Origin: an uncultured Rubrobacteraceae bacterium
GTDB lineage: Bacteria; Actinomycetota; Rubrobacteria; Rubrobacterales; Rubrobacteraceae
DNA length: 64,000 bases
Direction of reading: 5' to 3'
Assembly (NCBI GenBank): GCA_902806095.1
Contig: CADCVF010000030.1
Span: 1-64,000, forward strand
Position 1 is the first letter of the stretch; each line of letters starts with the position of its first letter. Shown piece after piece: positions 36,004 to 43,561 of the stretch. The notes under the pieces were generated by a model that worked only from the letters and a program-made list of their open reading frames with translations, ran no database searches and was not told the origin of the DNA. The translations under genes and the position numbers were made by a program.

Positions 36004-36318
36004 ATGACCCAGTATGCGTGGGTTCTGGAGGTCAGGCCGGGGTACGAAGAAGAGTACGTGCGCCGCCACCAGGAGATCTGGCCCGAGATGGTCGAGGCGT
36101 TGATCTCCGCTGGCATCCGCAACTACTCGATCTTCCGTCACGGCCTCACCCTCTTCGGCTACTTCGAGACCGACGACATCGAAAAGACCCAGAAGTATCT
36201 GGCGAACGATGAGACCAACCGGCGGTGGAGCGAGTGGATGGACCCGATCATGAAAGTAGACATCGACCCAGGCACCGACTTCCCCTACCTCCTCCCCCTG
36301 CAGTGGCACATGGAGTGA
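36004..36318 (+). CDS. rhaM: L-rhamnose mutarotase
   Basis: This 104-residue RhaM protein interconverts the alpha and beta anomers of L-rhamnose. YAWVLEVRPGYEEEYVRRHQ, IWPEMVEALISAGIRNYSIF with the catalytic histidine in FRHGLTLFGYFE, and the C-terminal ETNRRWSEWMDPIM are diagnostic. It lies 13 bases after the isomerase-like gene with GGAGAGGAGG upstream of the ATG, and is the last gene of the rhamnose run. Confidence 0.93.
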   Translation: MTQYAWVLEVRPGYEEEYVRRHQEIWPEMVEALISAGIRNYSIFRHGLTLFGYFETDDIEKTQKYLANDETNRRWSEWMDPIMKVDIDPGTDFPYLLPLQWHME

Positions 36319-36362
36319 TCCGGCGTGGAAGGTGCCCGGACCAGGGTCGTTTCTCCGTCGCG

Positions 36363-36390
36363 TTGATTACGGACGCGCGTCCGGTATACT
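36363..36390 (+). promoter_or_regulatory. Promoter with palindromic operator upstream of the DEAD-box helicase
   Basis: TTGATT (36363-36368) and TATACT (36385-36390) are 16 bases apart. The spacer contains the perfect 14-bp palindrome CGGACGCGCGTCCG (36370-36383). This is the position where a repressor would block polymerase. The regulator is not identified. Transcription would start near 36397. Confidence 0.6.
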
Positions 36391-36430
36391 CGTGACGCTA
36401 CGCGATAAAGAACATACGTCCACGATCATC

Positions 36431-36464
36431 GAGATGCCGGATGTCGAAGAGCATCTCCTTTTTT
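36431..36464 (+). terminator. Intrinsic-terminator-like hairpin in the helicase leader
   Basis: GAGATGC (36431-36437) pairs with GCATCTC (36451-36457) and is followed by C and six T. It lies about 35-68 bases downstream of the predicted promoter start and about 100 bases before the helicase gene. It could end the rhamnose operon, attenuate the helicase transcript, or both. CATC/GATG pairing around it offers a competing fold. Confidence 0.5.
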
Positions 36465-36562
36465 GTGTCTTGTGCCTGTCCTCTCCCGTTGAGTGGTAGC
36501 CCGCGACGTACGCTCCTTATGGTGGCGACCACTGCACAGCTACAGAGAGGAAACAGCACATC

Positions 36563-37711
36563 TTGGCAAGCACAATACCGGAGGTCCGATGGACCTCTTT
36601 CGCAGATCTGCCCTTATCCGAACAGGTCCACAGGGCTGTCGCTGACCAGGGCTGGAAGATCCCGACGCCCATCCAGGCTCTGGCTTTGCCCGAGCTTCTG
36701 GACGGAGAGGATGTCGTCGGTCTCGCGCAGACCGGCAGCGGCAAGACGGCCGCTTTCGCCATACCCTTGATCGAGGGCCTGGGTCGCAAGGCGCGGGGAG
36801 TACAGGCGCTCGTGCTCTTGCCGACGCGGGAACTGGCCGCGCAGGCCGCGAAGGAGATCTCGAACCTCTCTCGCTACAACCCGGTCCGTCCGGTCGTCCT
36901 CTGCGGTGGCGTGCCTATAGGACCCCAGATCAAAGCCCTCAAGAACCGCTCCGCCGCTATCGTCGTGGGCACGCCCGGACGCATCCTGGACCACCTGCAG
37001 CGGGGCACGCTGCACCTCGGTGCCGTGCGCTACCTCGTGCTCGACGAGGCTGACAGGATGCTCGACATGGGCTTCGCGCCCGACGTCGTGCGCATCCTCT
37101 CCCATACTCCCGATAGCAGGCAGACCGCCCTGTTCTCGGCCACGATGCCTGGCGCCATACGTGGGATGGTCAAGCGCCACATGCGTTCCCCTCGATACCT
37201 GACGGTGGAGTCCGAGGCGCCCACGGTGGACACCGTCGAGCAGGTCTACTATCGGGTGGACGGCAGGGACAAGACGCGTGCCCTGCGGGCCCTGATCGAC
37301 GCGGAGCAGAACCCCCTGGCGATCGTGTTCCGTAGGACCAAGCACGGGGCGACCAAACTACACCGCCAGCTGGAGAGGGACGGCTATAAATCTGCCCTCC
37401 TGCACGGCGGGAAGACCCAGGCGCAGCGCACCAAGACGCTCGCCGGGTTCGCCCACGGACGGAGTAGGATCCTGGTAGCCACCAACGTCGCCTCGCGCGG
37501 ACTCGACATCCCGAACGTCTCGCACGTCGTCAACTACGACCTACCCGAGGACGCCCAGACCTACGTGCACCGCATAGGCCGCACGGCGCGGGCAGGCAAA
37601 GAAGGGGTGGCGGCGACGCTCGTGGGCGAGGCCGAAGTCAGGGAGTTCGACAAGATACAACGCTCCCTCCCCGTTCAGGTGCGCCGGAGCGAGCTGCCAC
37701 TCTCCGCTTGA
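36563..37711 (+). CDS. DEAD/DEAH-box RNA helicase
   Basis: This 382-residue helicase core has the motifs in order: Q motif (PTPIQALALPEL), I (AQTGSGKT), Ia (PTRELA), GG, Ib (TPGR), II (VLDEAD), III (SAT), IV (LAIVFRRTKHGA), V (NVASRGLDIP) and VI (HRIGRTARAG). It has no long basic C-terminal tail, unlike cold-shock CsdA, and is closer to RhlE-type cores. It unwinds RNA using ATP. The start is a TTG with GAGAGG 12 bases upstream. A 160-170-base structured leader with a terminator-like hairpin suggests regulated read-through, possibly by cold. Confidence 0.88.
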   Translation: MASTIPEVRWTSFADLPLSEQVHRAVADQGWKIPTPIQALALPELLDGEDVVGLAQTGSGKTAAFAIPLIEGLGRKARGVQALVLLPTRELAAQAAKEISNLSRYNPVRPVVLCGGVPIGPQIKALKNRSAAIVVGTPGRILDHLQRGTLHLGAVRYLVLDEADRMLDMGFAPDVVRILSHTPDSRQTALFSATMPGAIRGMVKRHMRSPRYLTVESEAPTVDTVEQVYYRVDGRDKTRALRALIDAEQNPLAIVFRRTKHGATKLHRQLERDGYKSALLHGGKTQAQRTKTLAGFAHGRSRILVATNVASRGLDIPNVSHVVNYDLPEDAQTYVHRIGRTARAGKEGVAATLVGEAEVREFDKIQRSLPVQVRRSELPLSA

Positions 37712-37780
37712 TCCCAAGTCTGTTAGAAGGGACCTTATTCGGACTGCTGGCGAGCACGCCGAGGTCCTCCCATACACGTC

Positions 37781-37800
37781 ATTCCCGCGAAAGCGGGAGG
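37781..37800. repeat. dRS3-like palindrome, copy 1
   Basis: ATTCCCGCGAAAGCGGGAGG matches ATTCCC-N8-GGGAAT at 18 of 20 positions. It ends nine bases before the GTG of the orphan antitoxin, so its right end supplies the GGGAGGAG Shine-Dalgarno. An exact copy of the consensus is at 46996 near the paralogous intact module. Confidence 0.65.
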
Positions 37801-37809
37801 AGAGAGACC

Positions 37810-38070
37810 GTGTCCTGGCAGTTGCAGGAAGCCAAGCAGAGGTTCAGCGAGTTGGTGCGGCGCACTTTGGAGGAGGGCCCTCAGGTGGTGACGAGGCACG
37901 GCGAGGAGGTCGTCGTGGTGGTCCCTGCTGAGGAGTTTCGGCGGACGAGTGGGGAGAAGCCAGACTTCAAGGAGTATCTGATGAGTGCACCGGAGGGGTT
38001 GGAGCTCATAATCCCTGAACGTCCGCCGAACGACTTTCCGCGAGAGGTAGACCTGACGGACGGAGATTGA
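37810..38070 (+). CDS. Phd/YefM-family antitoxin, orphaned
   Basis: The GTG at 37810 starts an 86-residue antitoxin: SWQLQEAKQRFSELVRRTLE, then QVVTRHGEEVVVVVPAEEF, the classic Phd/YefM N-terminal DNA-binding fold with a variable toxin-binding tail. It is about 88 percent identical at DNA level over its first 130 bases, by eye, to the antitoxin at 47161. The toxin gene after it is cut to about 15 codons, so the module is broken. A dRS3-like element sits at the ribosome-binding site and the operator seen at the intact locus is missing. Confidence 0.85.
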   Translation: MSWQLQEAKQRFSELVRRTLEEGPQVVTRHGEEVVVVVPAEEFRRTSGEKPDFKEYLMSAPEGLELIIPERPPNDFPREVDLTDGD

Positions 38071-38080
38071 GGAGATCGCC

Positions 38081-38128
38081 TTGAGCTTCGTCCTCGACAC
38101 CAACGTCGTCTCCGAGGCGCGCAAGACC
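38081..38128 (+). pseudogene. Truncated PIN-domain (VapC) toxin remnant
   Basis: From a TTG at 38081 with GAGGAG upstream, the reading frame gives FVLDTNVVSEARK, the start of a PIN toxin with its first catalytic Asp. It aligns with LLDTNVLSEVRR of the intact toxin at 47414. After about 15 codons the similarity ends in unrelated sequence. The same frame stays open into the next gene, so the ORF track shows an artificial 173-residue fusion. All later PIN acidic residues are lost, so no activity is expected. Confidence 0.7.
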
Positions 38129-38227
38129 TGTACGAAGGTTCAGGCCAAAAACCGTCCCCCCGCCCGATGTGCGAGCCTCCATCCCGGCGCAAGATGTAAG
38201 CGCATAAGACAGGCCAAGAGGAGGAAT

Positions 38228-38602
38228 ATGATGAACAATGAACCGTTGGCGCAGATAGAGCGCGAGGTCTTGGGATGGGATGGGGTCTTCAAGAAGAGGG
38301 ACGAAGACGGTCCTGGTAGGATCGGCGTCACCGGCTACAGATACGGAGACCCCGAGATAGGAGGACCCCAGATCGGGCACGTCCACGACGACGGCCACGC
38401 CGACTTCCGGTTCCCCAGAGAGGTCAGGGACGAGTTGATCCGCTCCGGACGGGCGATCCCTCATCCCGCGTTCCCGAACAGCCGGACGACGGCGAGTTAC
38501 CGGATAGGAAGTGCCGAAGACGTGCCAGGTGCCCTGGAACTCTTCCGCATGAACTACGAGCGAAGGAAGGAACGAAACGGGCCGACGGCGAAGGTCGGCT
38601 AA
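38228..38602 (+). CDS. Luciferase-domain (DUF5519) protein
   Basis: The true start is one of two adjacent ATGs at 38228/38231, preceded by GAGGAGGAAT; the product is 124 residues. EREVLGWDGVFKKR, EIGGPQIGHVHDDGHADFRF and PREVRDELIRSGRAIPHPAF match the small luciferase-domain/DUF5519 family. AEDVPGALELFRMNYER at the end is also typical. Members are widespread small proteins of unproven function; no light emission should be assumed. It lies directly after the broken toxin gene. Confidence 0.7.
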   Translation: MMNNEPLAQIEREVLGWDGVFKKRDEDGPGRIGVTGYRYGDPEIGGPQIGHVHDDGHADFRFPREVRDELIRSGRAIPHPAFPNSRTTASYRIGSAEDVPGALELFRMNYERRKERNGPTAKVG

Positions 38603-38694
38603 CGATCAATAACCATCGAAGAGCCCGCCCCGGTGAAGGGATTGTCCGCGTCAACGCAGAACGAACCGAAGGGTGGTGGACGGCGAGGAAAGCG

Positions 38695-38741
38695 GTATGG
38701 TTGGCGGAATTCGGTGGGCCCGAGGTGCTCGTCGCCTGACC
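38695..38741 (+). pseudogene. Possible remnant of a quinone-oxidoreductase N-terminus
   Basis: One frame reads VWLAEFGGPEVLVA followed by a stop. This resembles the N-terminal signature of zinc-type quinone oxidoreductases (VxLxEFGGPEVL). Only about 14 codons are seen and nothing downstream continues it, so it is at most a relic. The identification is weak. Confidence 0.25.
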
Positions 38742-38798
38742 AGAGGAGATACTGCGCCCCGACTGGCGAGACTCACTACTAGAGAACTCAGGAGAACT

Positions 38799-39218
38799 AT
38801 GAAGATAACCGCTGCTGACCACACCAACTGGCGGGTAAGGGATGTCGAGAGGTCTCTTGGCTTCTACCGCGACGTCCTTGGTCTCGAGCCGTTCGGCCTG
38901 GAGGAGTATGAGCGCGGAGAGCATCCCCTCGTCTCGTTGCGGGTAACGCCCGGGTTCATCTTGCATCTGAGGCCGGACCCCACCTTCGAGGCCGTCTCGA
39001 CCGGGGGCTATGATCACCTCGCCCTGGTGGTCGAGGGTACGAACCTGGATGCGCTGGCCGAACGCCTCAAGGAGGCTGGCGTGGAGATCGAAAGCAGGTC
39101 TGAGAACGTCATAGGCGCAAGAGGATCGGGGGAAGCCCTATACGTGCGGGACCCTGACGGCTACCTGATAGAGCTCAAGCTCTACGATGTAGAGTCCGAG
39201 GTTACTCGAGCCGAATGA
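38799..39218 (+). CDS. VOC family (glyoxalase/dioxygenase-fold) protein
   Basis: The ATG at 38799, after AGGAGA, gives 139 residues. NWRVRDVERSLGFYRDVLGL opens the first beta-alpha-beta-beta-beta unit, and GYDHLALVVEG...LAERLKEAG and LYVRDPDGYLIELKLYD form the second. Metal positions typical of VOC enzymes are the first-strand His (DHTNW), the second-unit His (YDHLAL) and the terminal Glu (LIELK). The reaction (isomerisation, dioxygenation or resistance) cannot be assigned. A second VOC gene follows 47 bases later. Confidence 0.8.
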   Translation: MKITAADHTNWRVRDVERSLGFYRDVLGLEPFGLEEYERGEHPLVSLRVTPGFILHLRPDPTFEAVSTGGYDHLALVVEGTNLDALAERLKEAGVEIESRSENVIGARGSGEALYVRDPDGYLIELKLYDVESEVTRAE

Positions 39219-39265
39219 GCACCGTCGGCACACAAACGACCTAAGACACCGCAAGGAGGTATGCG

Positions 39266-39670
39266 ATGTTCAGCAGCGGAGTATCAGAACTCGTGCTGGT
39301 AGTGAGGGACGTGAGGTCCTCGGCTCGCTTCTACGAGGAGGTGGTTGGTCTGACGCCGGAGAAGGAGGCCGACGACGAGTGGGCCTGGTTCTGGGCCGGG
39401 ACGCCGGGAGAGGCGCAGCGCATAGCCTTGCGCAAGGGGCCTCTGCTCTTCGAGCAACACTCCCCGCGACCCGAAGGTGAGCGCTGGGGAGCCGTGCATT
39501 ACGCCTTCGAGGTTCCCCGGGATAGGCTCGATGATGCCATAGGACACGTGCGAAGCAAGGGTGTTGAGGTGTACGGGCCTGTAAACCTCGATTGGATGGA
39601 CGCCGTCTCGTACTACTTCTACGATCCCGACGCGAACCTCATCGAGTGGTGGTCCAGGAGAGACCGATGA
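39266..39670 (+). CDS. VOC family protein
   Basis: This 134-residue VOC protein begins SELVLVVRDVRSSARFYEEV and ends YYFYDPDANLIEWWSR. HYAFEVPRDRLDDAIGHV starts the second unit and carries the histidine. Glu in LIEWW is the last metal-ligand position, while the first-strand metal residue is not obvious. AAGGAGG precedes the ATG. It overlaps the following PPOX-type gene by ATGA, so the two are translated together. Confidence 0.8.
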   Translation: MFSSGVSELVLVVRDVRSSARFYEEVVGLTPEKEADDEWAWFWAGTPGEAQRIALRKGPLLFEQHSPRPEGERWGAVHYAFEVPRDRLDDAIGHVRSKGVEVYGPVNLDWMDAVSYYFYDPDANLIEWWSRRDR

Positions 39671-40050
39671 ATATCTTCACCACGAACGAGATCGAGTACC
39701 TCGGGAGCGGCCTCCTCGGACGCCTCGCAACCGTGGGCCAGGACGGAATCCCGCACATCGCGCCGGTCGGAATGATCTCCTACAACTCACAGCTCGACAC
39801 CATGGACATCCGCGGGCACGACCTGACGAACAGCAAGAAATACCGCGACATTGCGCGCTCCGGGCGTGCCGCCCTAGTCGTGGACGATCTCGCTTCCACA
39901 AAGCCGTGGCGGCCAAGGGGGGTCGAGGTCCGCGGGAGTGCTGAGGCCATCGAGAAGCCTGAGCCTGTGATCCGCATTCACCCGCAGCGCATCGTGTCCT
40001 GGGGTATCGACACCGGCGGTTTCGATCGCAACAGCCGATCCGTCGGATGA
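39667..40050 (+). CDS. PPOX-class F420-dependent oxidoreductase-like protein
   Basis: The ATG at 39667 overlaps the VOC stop and gives 127 residues. It has the split-barrel flavin/F420-binding fold: GRLATVGQDGIPHIAPVGM, then SKKYRDIARSGRAALVVDDL and RGVEVRGSAEAI. The C-terminal RIHPQRIVSWGID is typical of the PPOX F420 family. Such proteins reduce or bind deazaflavin cofactors, mainly in actinobacteria. Coupling to a VOC gene suggests a small redox or detoxification unit. The substrate is unknown. Confidence 0.82.
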   Translation: MNIFTTNEIEYLGSGLLGRLATVGQDGIPHIAPVGMISYNSQLDTMDIRGHDLTNSKKYRDIARSGRAALVVDDLASTKPWRPRGVEVRGSAEAIEKPEPVIRIHPQRIVSWGIDTGGFDRNSRSVG

Positions 40051-40112
40051 AGAGCCAGCCGAAGAAGAGGAATGATACAGAGTCAGTTCGAAGGGGATTC
40101 TGCGTTGCTGTC

Positions 40113-40132
40113 ATTCCCGCGCAAGCGGGATC
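40113..40132. repeat. dRS3-like palindrome, copy 2
   Basis: ATTCCCGCGCAAGCGGGATC has the ATTCCC-N8-GGGA core and the same GCG(C/A)AAGC centre as copies at 37781 and 46996. Two end bases deviate from the consensus. It is preceded by GTC and followed by CCACA, as in copy 3 after its GGGAAT. Confidence 0.65.
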
Positions 40133-40361
40133 CACAAGCAGGAGAGTGGTGGGTAATTGGCGTACTTCGTCGTGAGGTTGGTATTCACGCGGACTTGGTA
40201 CGAGAGGATCCTACGCCAGAGATTTCCTTCACACATCAAACGCCTCCTTGCGATCCTCGACAATTGAGTTATCGAGCATGACTCTTTAGTATTCTCCTTC
40301 TACGATGACCGTCTTCGGGATCATGGCGAGCACCTCGAGGTCTTTCGGGCCATAAGCGAAG

Positions 40362-40423
40362 AAGCTGAAGTGCTGACAAGCGACAGCCGAAGGCTGGAGC
40401 GTGCTGACTTTCTGAAATGCTAA
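40362..40423 (+). repeat. Hairpin-unit repeat cluster D
   Basis: GCTGAAGTGCTGACAAG leads to the stem CAGCC-GAA-GGCTG, then GAGCGTGCTGACTTTC and a decayed TGAAATGCT. It ends 12 bases before the GH38 start codon, in the same orientation as the units before rhaEW and the second MFS gene. Confidence 0.75.
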
Positions 40424-40435
40424 AAGAGGAGCACG

Positions 40436-43400
40436 ATGCCCCGCAAACGCCCCGCCGGCGAAGATCTACGGACGCGAAAAGCAAGGGAGGAGATGATTCA
40501 GGGCCCCTCCGCCATCGACCTTGCCGTCCACGACTTCTCCGTGAAGGCCGTTGGCCTGCCCCTCTTCCGCAGGGAGGAGGACGGGAATCTCTCGCAGGTC
40601 TTGCGGCTGGTGGTGCTGGCCGAATCCGCGGCCGGAGACGTAACGTTCACAGTTTCCGACTGGGATACCACCCTCGATACGGCAAGGGCCAGGATCAACG
40701 AGGGCAGAACCCTCGTGCATCTCTTCGTCCCCGAGGTTTACGAGCCCCGCACGTTTACTCTCAGGGTCGAAGCAGCGGGTGGGGAACCGTTCACGGCAGA
40801 AGTGGAGATCCTTCCCCAGCGCAAATGGTCGGTGTTCCTCGTCCACCATTCGCACCTCGACATTGGCTACACCGACACCCAGAGTTCGGTACTACAGCAT
40901 CACCTGCAGTATCTGGACTCGGTCCTGGATCTCACCTCGGCCACCGACGACTGGCCTGAGGACGCTAAGTTCCGTTGGAACGTGGAAGCCACCTGGCCAC
41001 TGATCCACTGGATAAAGAACCGGCCAGAACGTGACAGGACCAGGTTCTTCGACCGCGTTCGCGAGGGACGCATAGAGATCTGCGCGCTCCCCTTTAGCAT
41101 GCACACGGAAGCGTATTCGATCGACGAACTGGCGCGCCAGCTGCGCTTCGCCGAGGAACTACGCGAGCGCTATGACGTGCCCATACAGACCGCGATGCAG
41201 ACCGACGTGCCAGGGGCGACGATCGGCCTTCTTACTTCCCTGGTGGACGCGGATATCCGCTACCTTTCCGTGGCCCACAACTACGCAGGCCGTTCCGCCC
41301 CGCATCTGGTCGGCGGCCAGGAGCTTACGCGCCCCTTCTACTGGCGCGCCCCCAACGGCAAACGCCTGTTGGTGTGGTATACGGATACGCCGCACGGTAG
41401 CGCGTACATGGAGGGCAACCTGGTCGGCCTGGCGGAGAGTTATCAGGCCACGCTCGAGGCATTGCCTGGCTATCTGTCCGCCCTCGCGGAGCGTCCCTAC
41501 CCGTACCTGGGACGCGGGGAGAGCATCCTCGGATGGACGGGCCTGGACCCCTCCTCCGAGGTGACGAAAGTGCCTTATCCTCACGATGTGCTCCACCTGA
41601 GGGTCCAGGGCGTTTTCTCTGACAACGCCTCTCCGAACATAACACCTGCCGCGGTCGTGCGCGAATGGAACGAGAAGTGGGCCTACCCGCAACTACGCCT
41701 GGCGACCAACAGCGAGTTTTTCACCGCGGCCGAAGAGAAGCTTGCAGGGGATATCGAGACCTACTCAGGAGACTGGACCGACTGGTGGGTCGACGGCATA
41801 GGTTCGGGGGCGCGCCACCTCGGCTTCAACCGTCGTGCCCAGGCTAATGTAAGGACGGCCCAGACCCTGCACACCCTGGCTAATGCGCTCACCGAAGACG
41901 GCGCTGATCCGCGGGATGAGATAGACGAGGCATACGAGAGCATGGCGCTCTTCGATGAGCATACCTGGGGGGCCGCGAATCCCTGGATGGACGGCCTGGA
42001 GAAGAGGGAATCGGGGGCGCTCCAATGGGAGAGGAAGGCGGGTTTCGCGAGGGACGCCTATGAGAGATCCAACGCCCTCGTAAGATCTGGCGTCCACCGC
42101 CTCTCGCACGCCTTCGGGCGGTCCGGCGACTCACTCGCCTCCGTTACCGTCTTCAACCCCAGCCGCTGGGAGCGCACCGACCCGGTCAGCGTGTTCGTGC
42201 CCGAGAGCCGCACCGAACTCCAGTGCCCCCTCACCGTGGTCGATAGTGCCACGCGAGAGCGCGTGCCTTGCGTGGTCGAAGACCAGGAAAACGCCCAGTT
42301 CAGGGTGCGCGGAAGTCGCCTCAGCTTCGTTGCCAGTGATGTTCCGGCCTGCGGCTACAGACGCTACGACCTCGTCGAAGGTGACGAGGAGTACGAGGAG
42401 CCAGTAGCAGGTCACGAGCCTTGCGTAGAGAACGAGTACTATCTGGTGCGCTTCGACCTCGCGAGGGGTCGGGTCACGGAGCTACTCGACAAGACTTCAG
42501 GCCTGAACCTGGTCGACGCAGACGCCCCGTTCGGTTTCAACCAGTACGTGTACGACCGTTACGCCAGCGCCCCGCACTTCAACCACCTCTCCAGCCGCAT
42601 CCAGGCGACCGACCTGTCCTTGCTCGGCGGGCGCTCGGCCGGGGGTCTCGCCGTGGTCACGGAGCGGTCGTCCAACCAGATCTGGGATCGCATAAGCGTC
42701 CGCCTTGTCGACGAGAGGTCCGACATCGTCGAGTCTACGTTGACCCTGTTCCGCGGCGTGCGCAGGCTGGATATCACCAACCGCATCCACAAGGCCGGTA
42801 CTCCCGAGAAGGAGAGCGTATACTTCGCCTTCCCCTTCGACGTCGGGGAACCTTCGATCCACTATGAGATAACAGGGGGGATAGATTCACCCGACGCGCC
42901 GCGCGTTCCTGGCTCGGCCGACCACATGCGGGCGATCCGGCACTGGGTCGGCCTGGAGAACGAGAAGGTCAGGCTGGCGTGGGCCACGATGGAGGCCCCG
43001 CTCGTCCAGTTCGGAAACATCCACCTCCCTTACCTCCCTTTCCCCAAGACCATCGACCCCGAGATCACCAACCCGGCGACCGTATACTCCTGGGCCCTCA
43101 ACAACATCTGGGACACCAACTTCCCTTCGCAACAGCAGGGCGAGATGGAGTTCGGCTACGCGGTCGCCACGGGAGACGATGTGGAAACGACCGAGCTGGG
43201 TATGAGGACCGCGGCGGCCCTGACGACGCCACTACTGGGGGTCCTCTCCGCGCCATCTGCCGGGAACGACCTTCCTGAGCGGGGCAGCTTCTGCTCCGTT
43301 GAACATCCCGCGGTAGATCTCATCGCCCTCATGCCTTCGAGGCGGGGGCACGCCCTCACGGTGATGCTCCAGTCTCTGTCCTCAGAGAGCGAGGAAGTCT

Positions 43401-43558
43401 GCGTCTCGTTCGGGCTGCTCAGTGTCGCCCGGGCCTGGGTGGGGACGCATCTCGAAAAGGACCTGGAAGAGGCGGAGGTCGATGGTGAGAACGTCCGGTT
43501 CTCCGTTCCGGCGGGGAGCCTCGTCTCCCTGGCCGTGGATCTGGAACCTGGGAGGTAG
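40436..43558 (+). CDS. Glycoside hydrolase family 38 alpha-mannosidase-like protein
   Basis: This 1040-residue cytoplasmic protein has an N-terminal extension, then the GH38 catalytic domain opening with FLVHHSHLDIGYTDTQ (metal-binding His-x-Asp type, about residue 137). FRWNVEATWPLIHW follows, and AMQTDVPGATIG contains the putative nucleophile Asp near residue 258. EHTWGAANPW resembles the DEHTWGA motif of GH38. The C-terminal half is beta-rich. It probably trims alpha-mannosides or related glycans. The ATG follows AGAGGAGCACG. An SDR gene starts three bases after its stop, so they share a transcript. Confidence 0.82.
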   Translation: MPRKRPAGEDLRTRKAREEMIQGPSAIDLAVHDFSVKAVGLPLFRREEDGNLSQVLRLVVLAESAAGDVTFTVSDWDTTLDTARARINEGRTLVHLFVPEVYEPRTFTLRVEAAGGEPFTAEVEILPQRKWSVFLVHHSHLDIGYTDTQSSVLQHHLQYLDSVLDLTSATDDWPEDAKFRWNVEATWPLIHWIKNRPERDRTRFFDRVREGRIEICALPFSMHTEAYSIDELARQLRFAEELRERYDVPIQTAMQTDVPGATIGLLTSLVDADIRYLSVAHNYAGRSAPHLVGGQELTRPFYWRAPNGKRLLVWYTDTPHGSAYMEGNLVGLAESYQATLEALPGYLSALAERPYPYLGRGESILGWTGLDPSSEVTKVPYPHDVLHLRVQGVFSDNASPNITPAAVVREWNEKWAYPQLRLATNSEFFTAAEEKLAGDIETYSGDWTDWWVDGIGSGARHLGFNRRAQANVRTAQTLHTLANALTEDGADPRDEIDEAYESMALFDEHTWGAANPWMDGLEKRESGALQWERKAGFARDAYERSNALVRSGVHRLSHAFGRSGDSLASVTVFNPSRWERTDPVSVFVPESRTELQCPLTVVDSATRERVPCVVEDQENAQFRVRGSRLSFVASDVPACGYRRYDLVEGDEEYEEPVAGHEPCVENEYYLVRFDLARGRVTELLDKTSGLNLVDADAPFGFNQYVYDRYASAPHFNHLSSRIQATDLSLLGGRSAGGLAVVTERSSNQIWDRISVRLVDERSDIVESTLTLFRGVRRLDITNRIHKAGTPEKESVYFAFPFDVGEPSIHYEITGGIDSPDAPRVPGSADHMRAIRHWVGLENEKVRLAWATMEAPLVQFGNIHLPYLPFPKTIDPEITNPATVYSWALNNIWDTNFPSQQQGEMEFGYAVATGDDVETTELGMRTAAALTTPLLGVLSAPSAGNDLPERGSFCSVEHPAVDLIALMPSRRGHALTVMLQSLSSESEEVCVSFGLLSVARAWVGTHLEKDLEEAEVDGENVRFSVPAGSLVSLAVDLEPGR

Positions 43559-43561
43559 CGT

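Larger units (their letters stand above)
40051..40435. other. 385-base intergenic region with repeats and a possible gene tail
   Basis: No intact gene is seen. It holds a dRS3-like palindrome (40113-40132), hairpin-unit cluster D (40362-40423), and on the minus strand at 40286-40357 a reading frame ending AYGPKDLEVLAMIPKTVIV plus EGEY and a stop, which looks like a lost gene's C-terminus. The 40072 ORF of the track runs through the palindrome and is not credible. Confidence 0.5.

Noticed and set aside
38081-38602. Single 173-aa protein fusing a PIN start to DUF5519
   Set aside because: A strong GAGGAGG ribosome-binding site and two ATGs at 38228/38231 start the DUF5519 protein, and the upstream part stops resembling a PIN domain after about 15 codons.
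40072-40281. 69-aa ORF
   Set aside because: It runs through a dRS3-like palindrome, has no homologous features and no clear ribosome-binding site.
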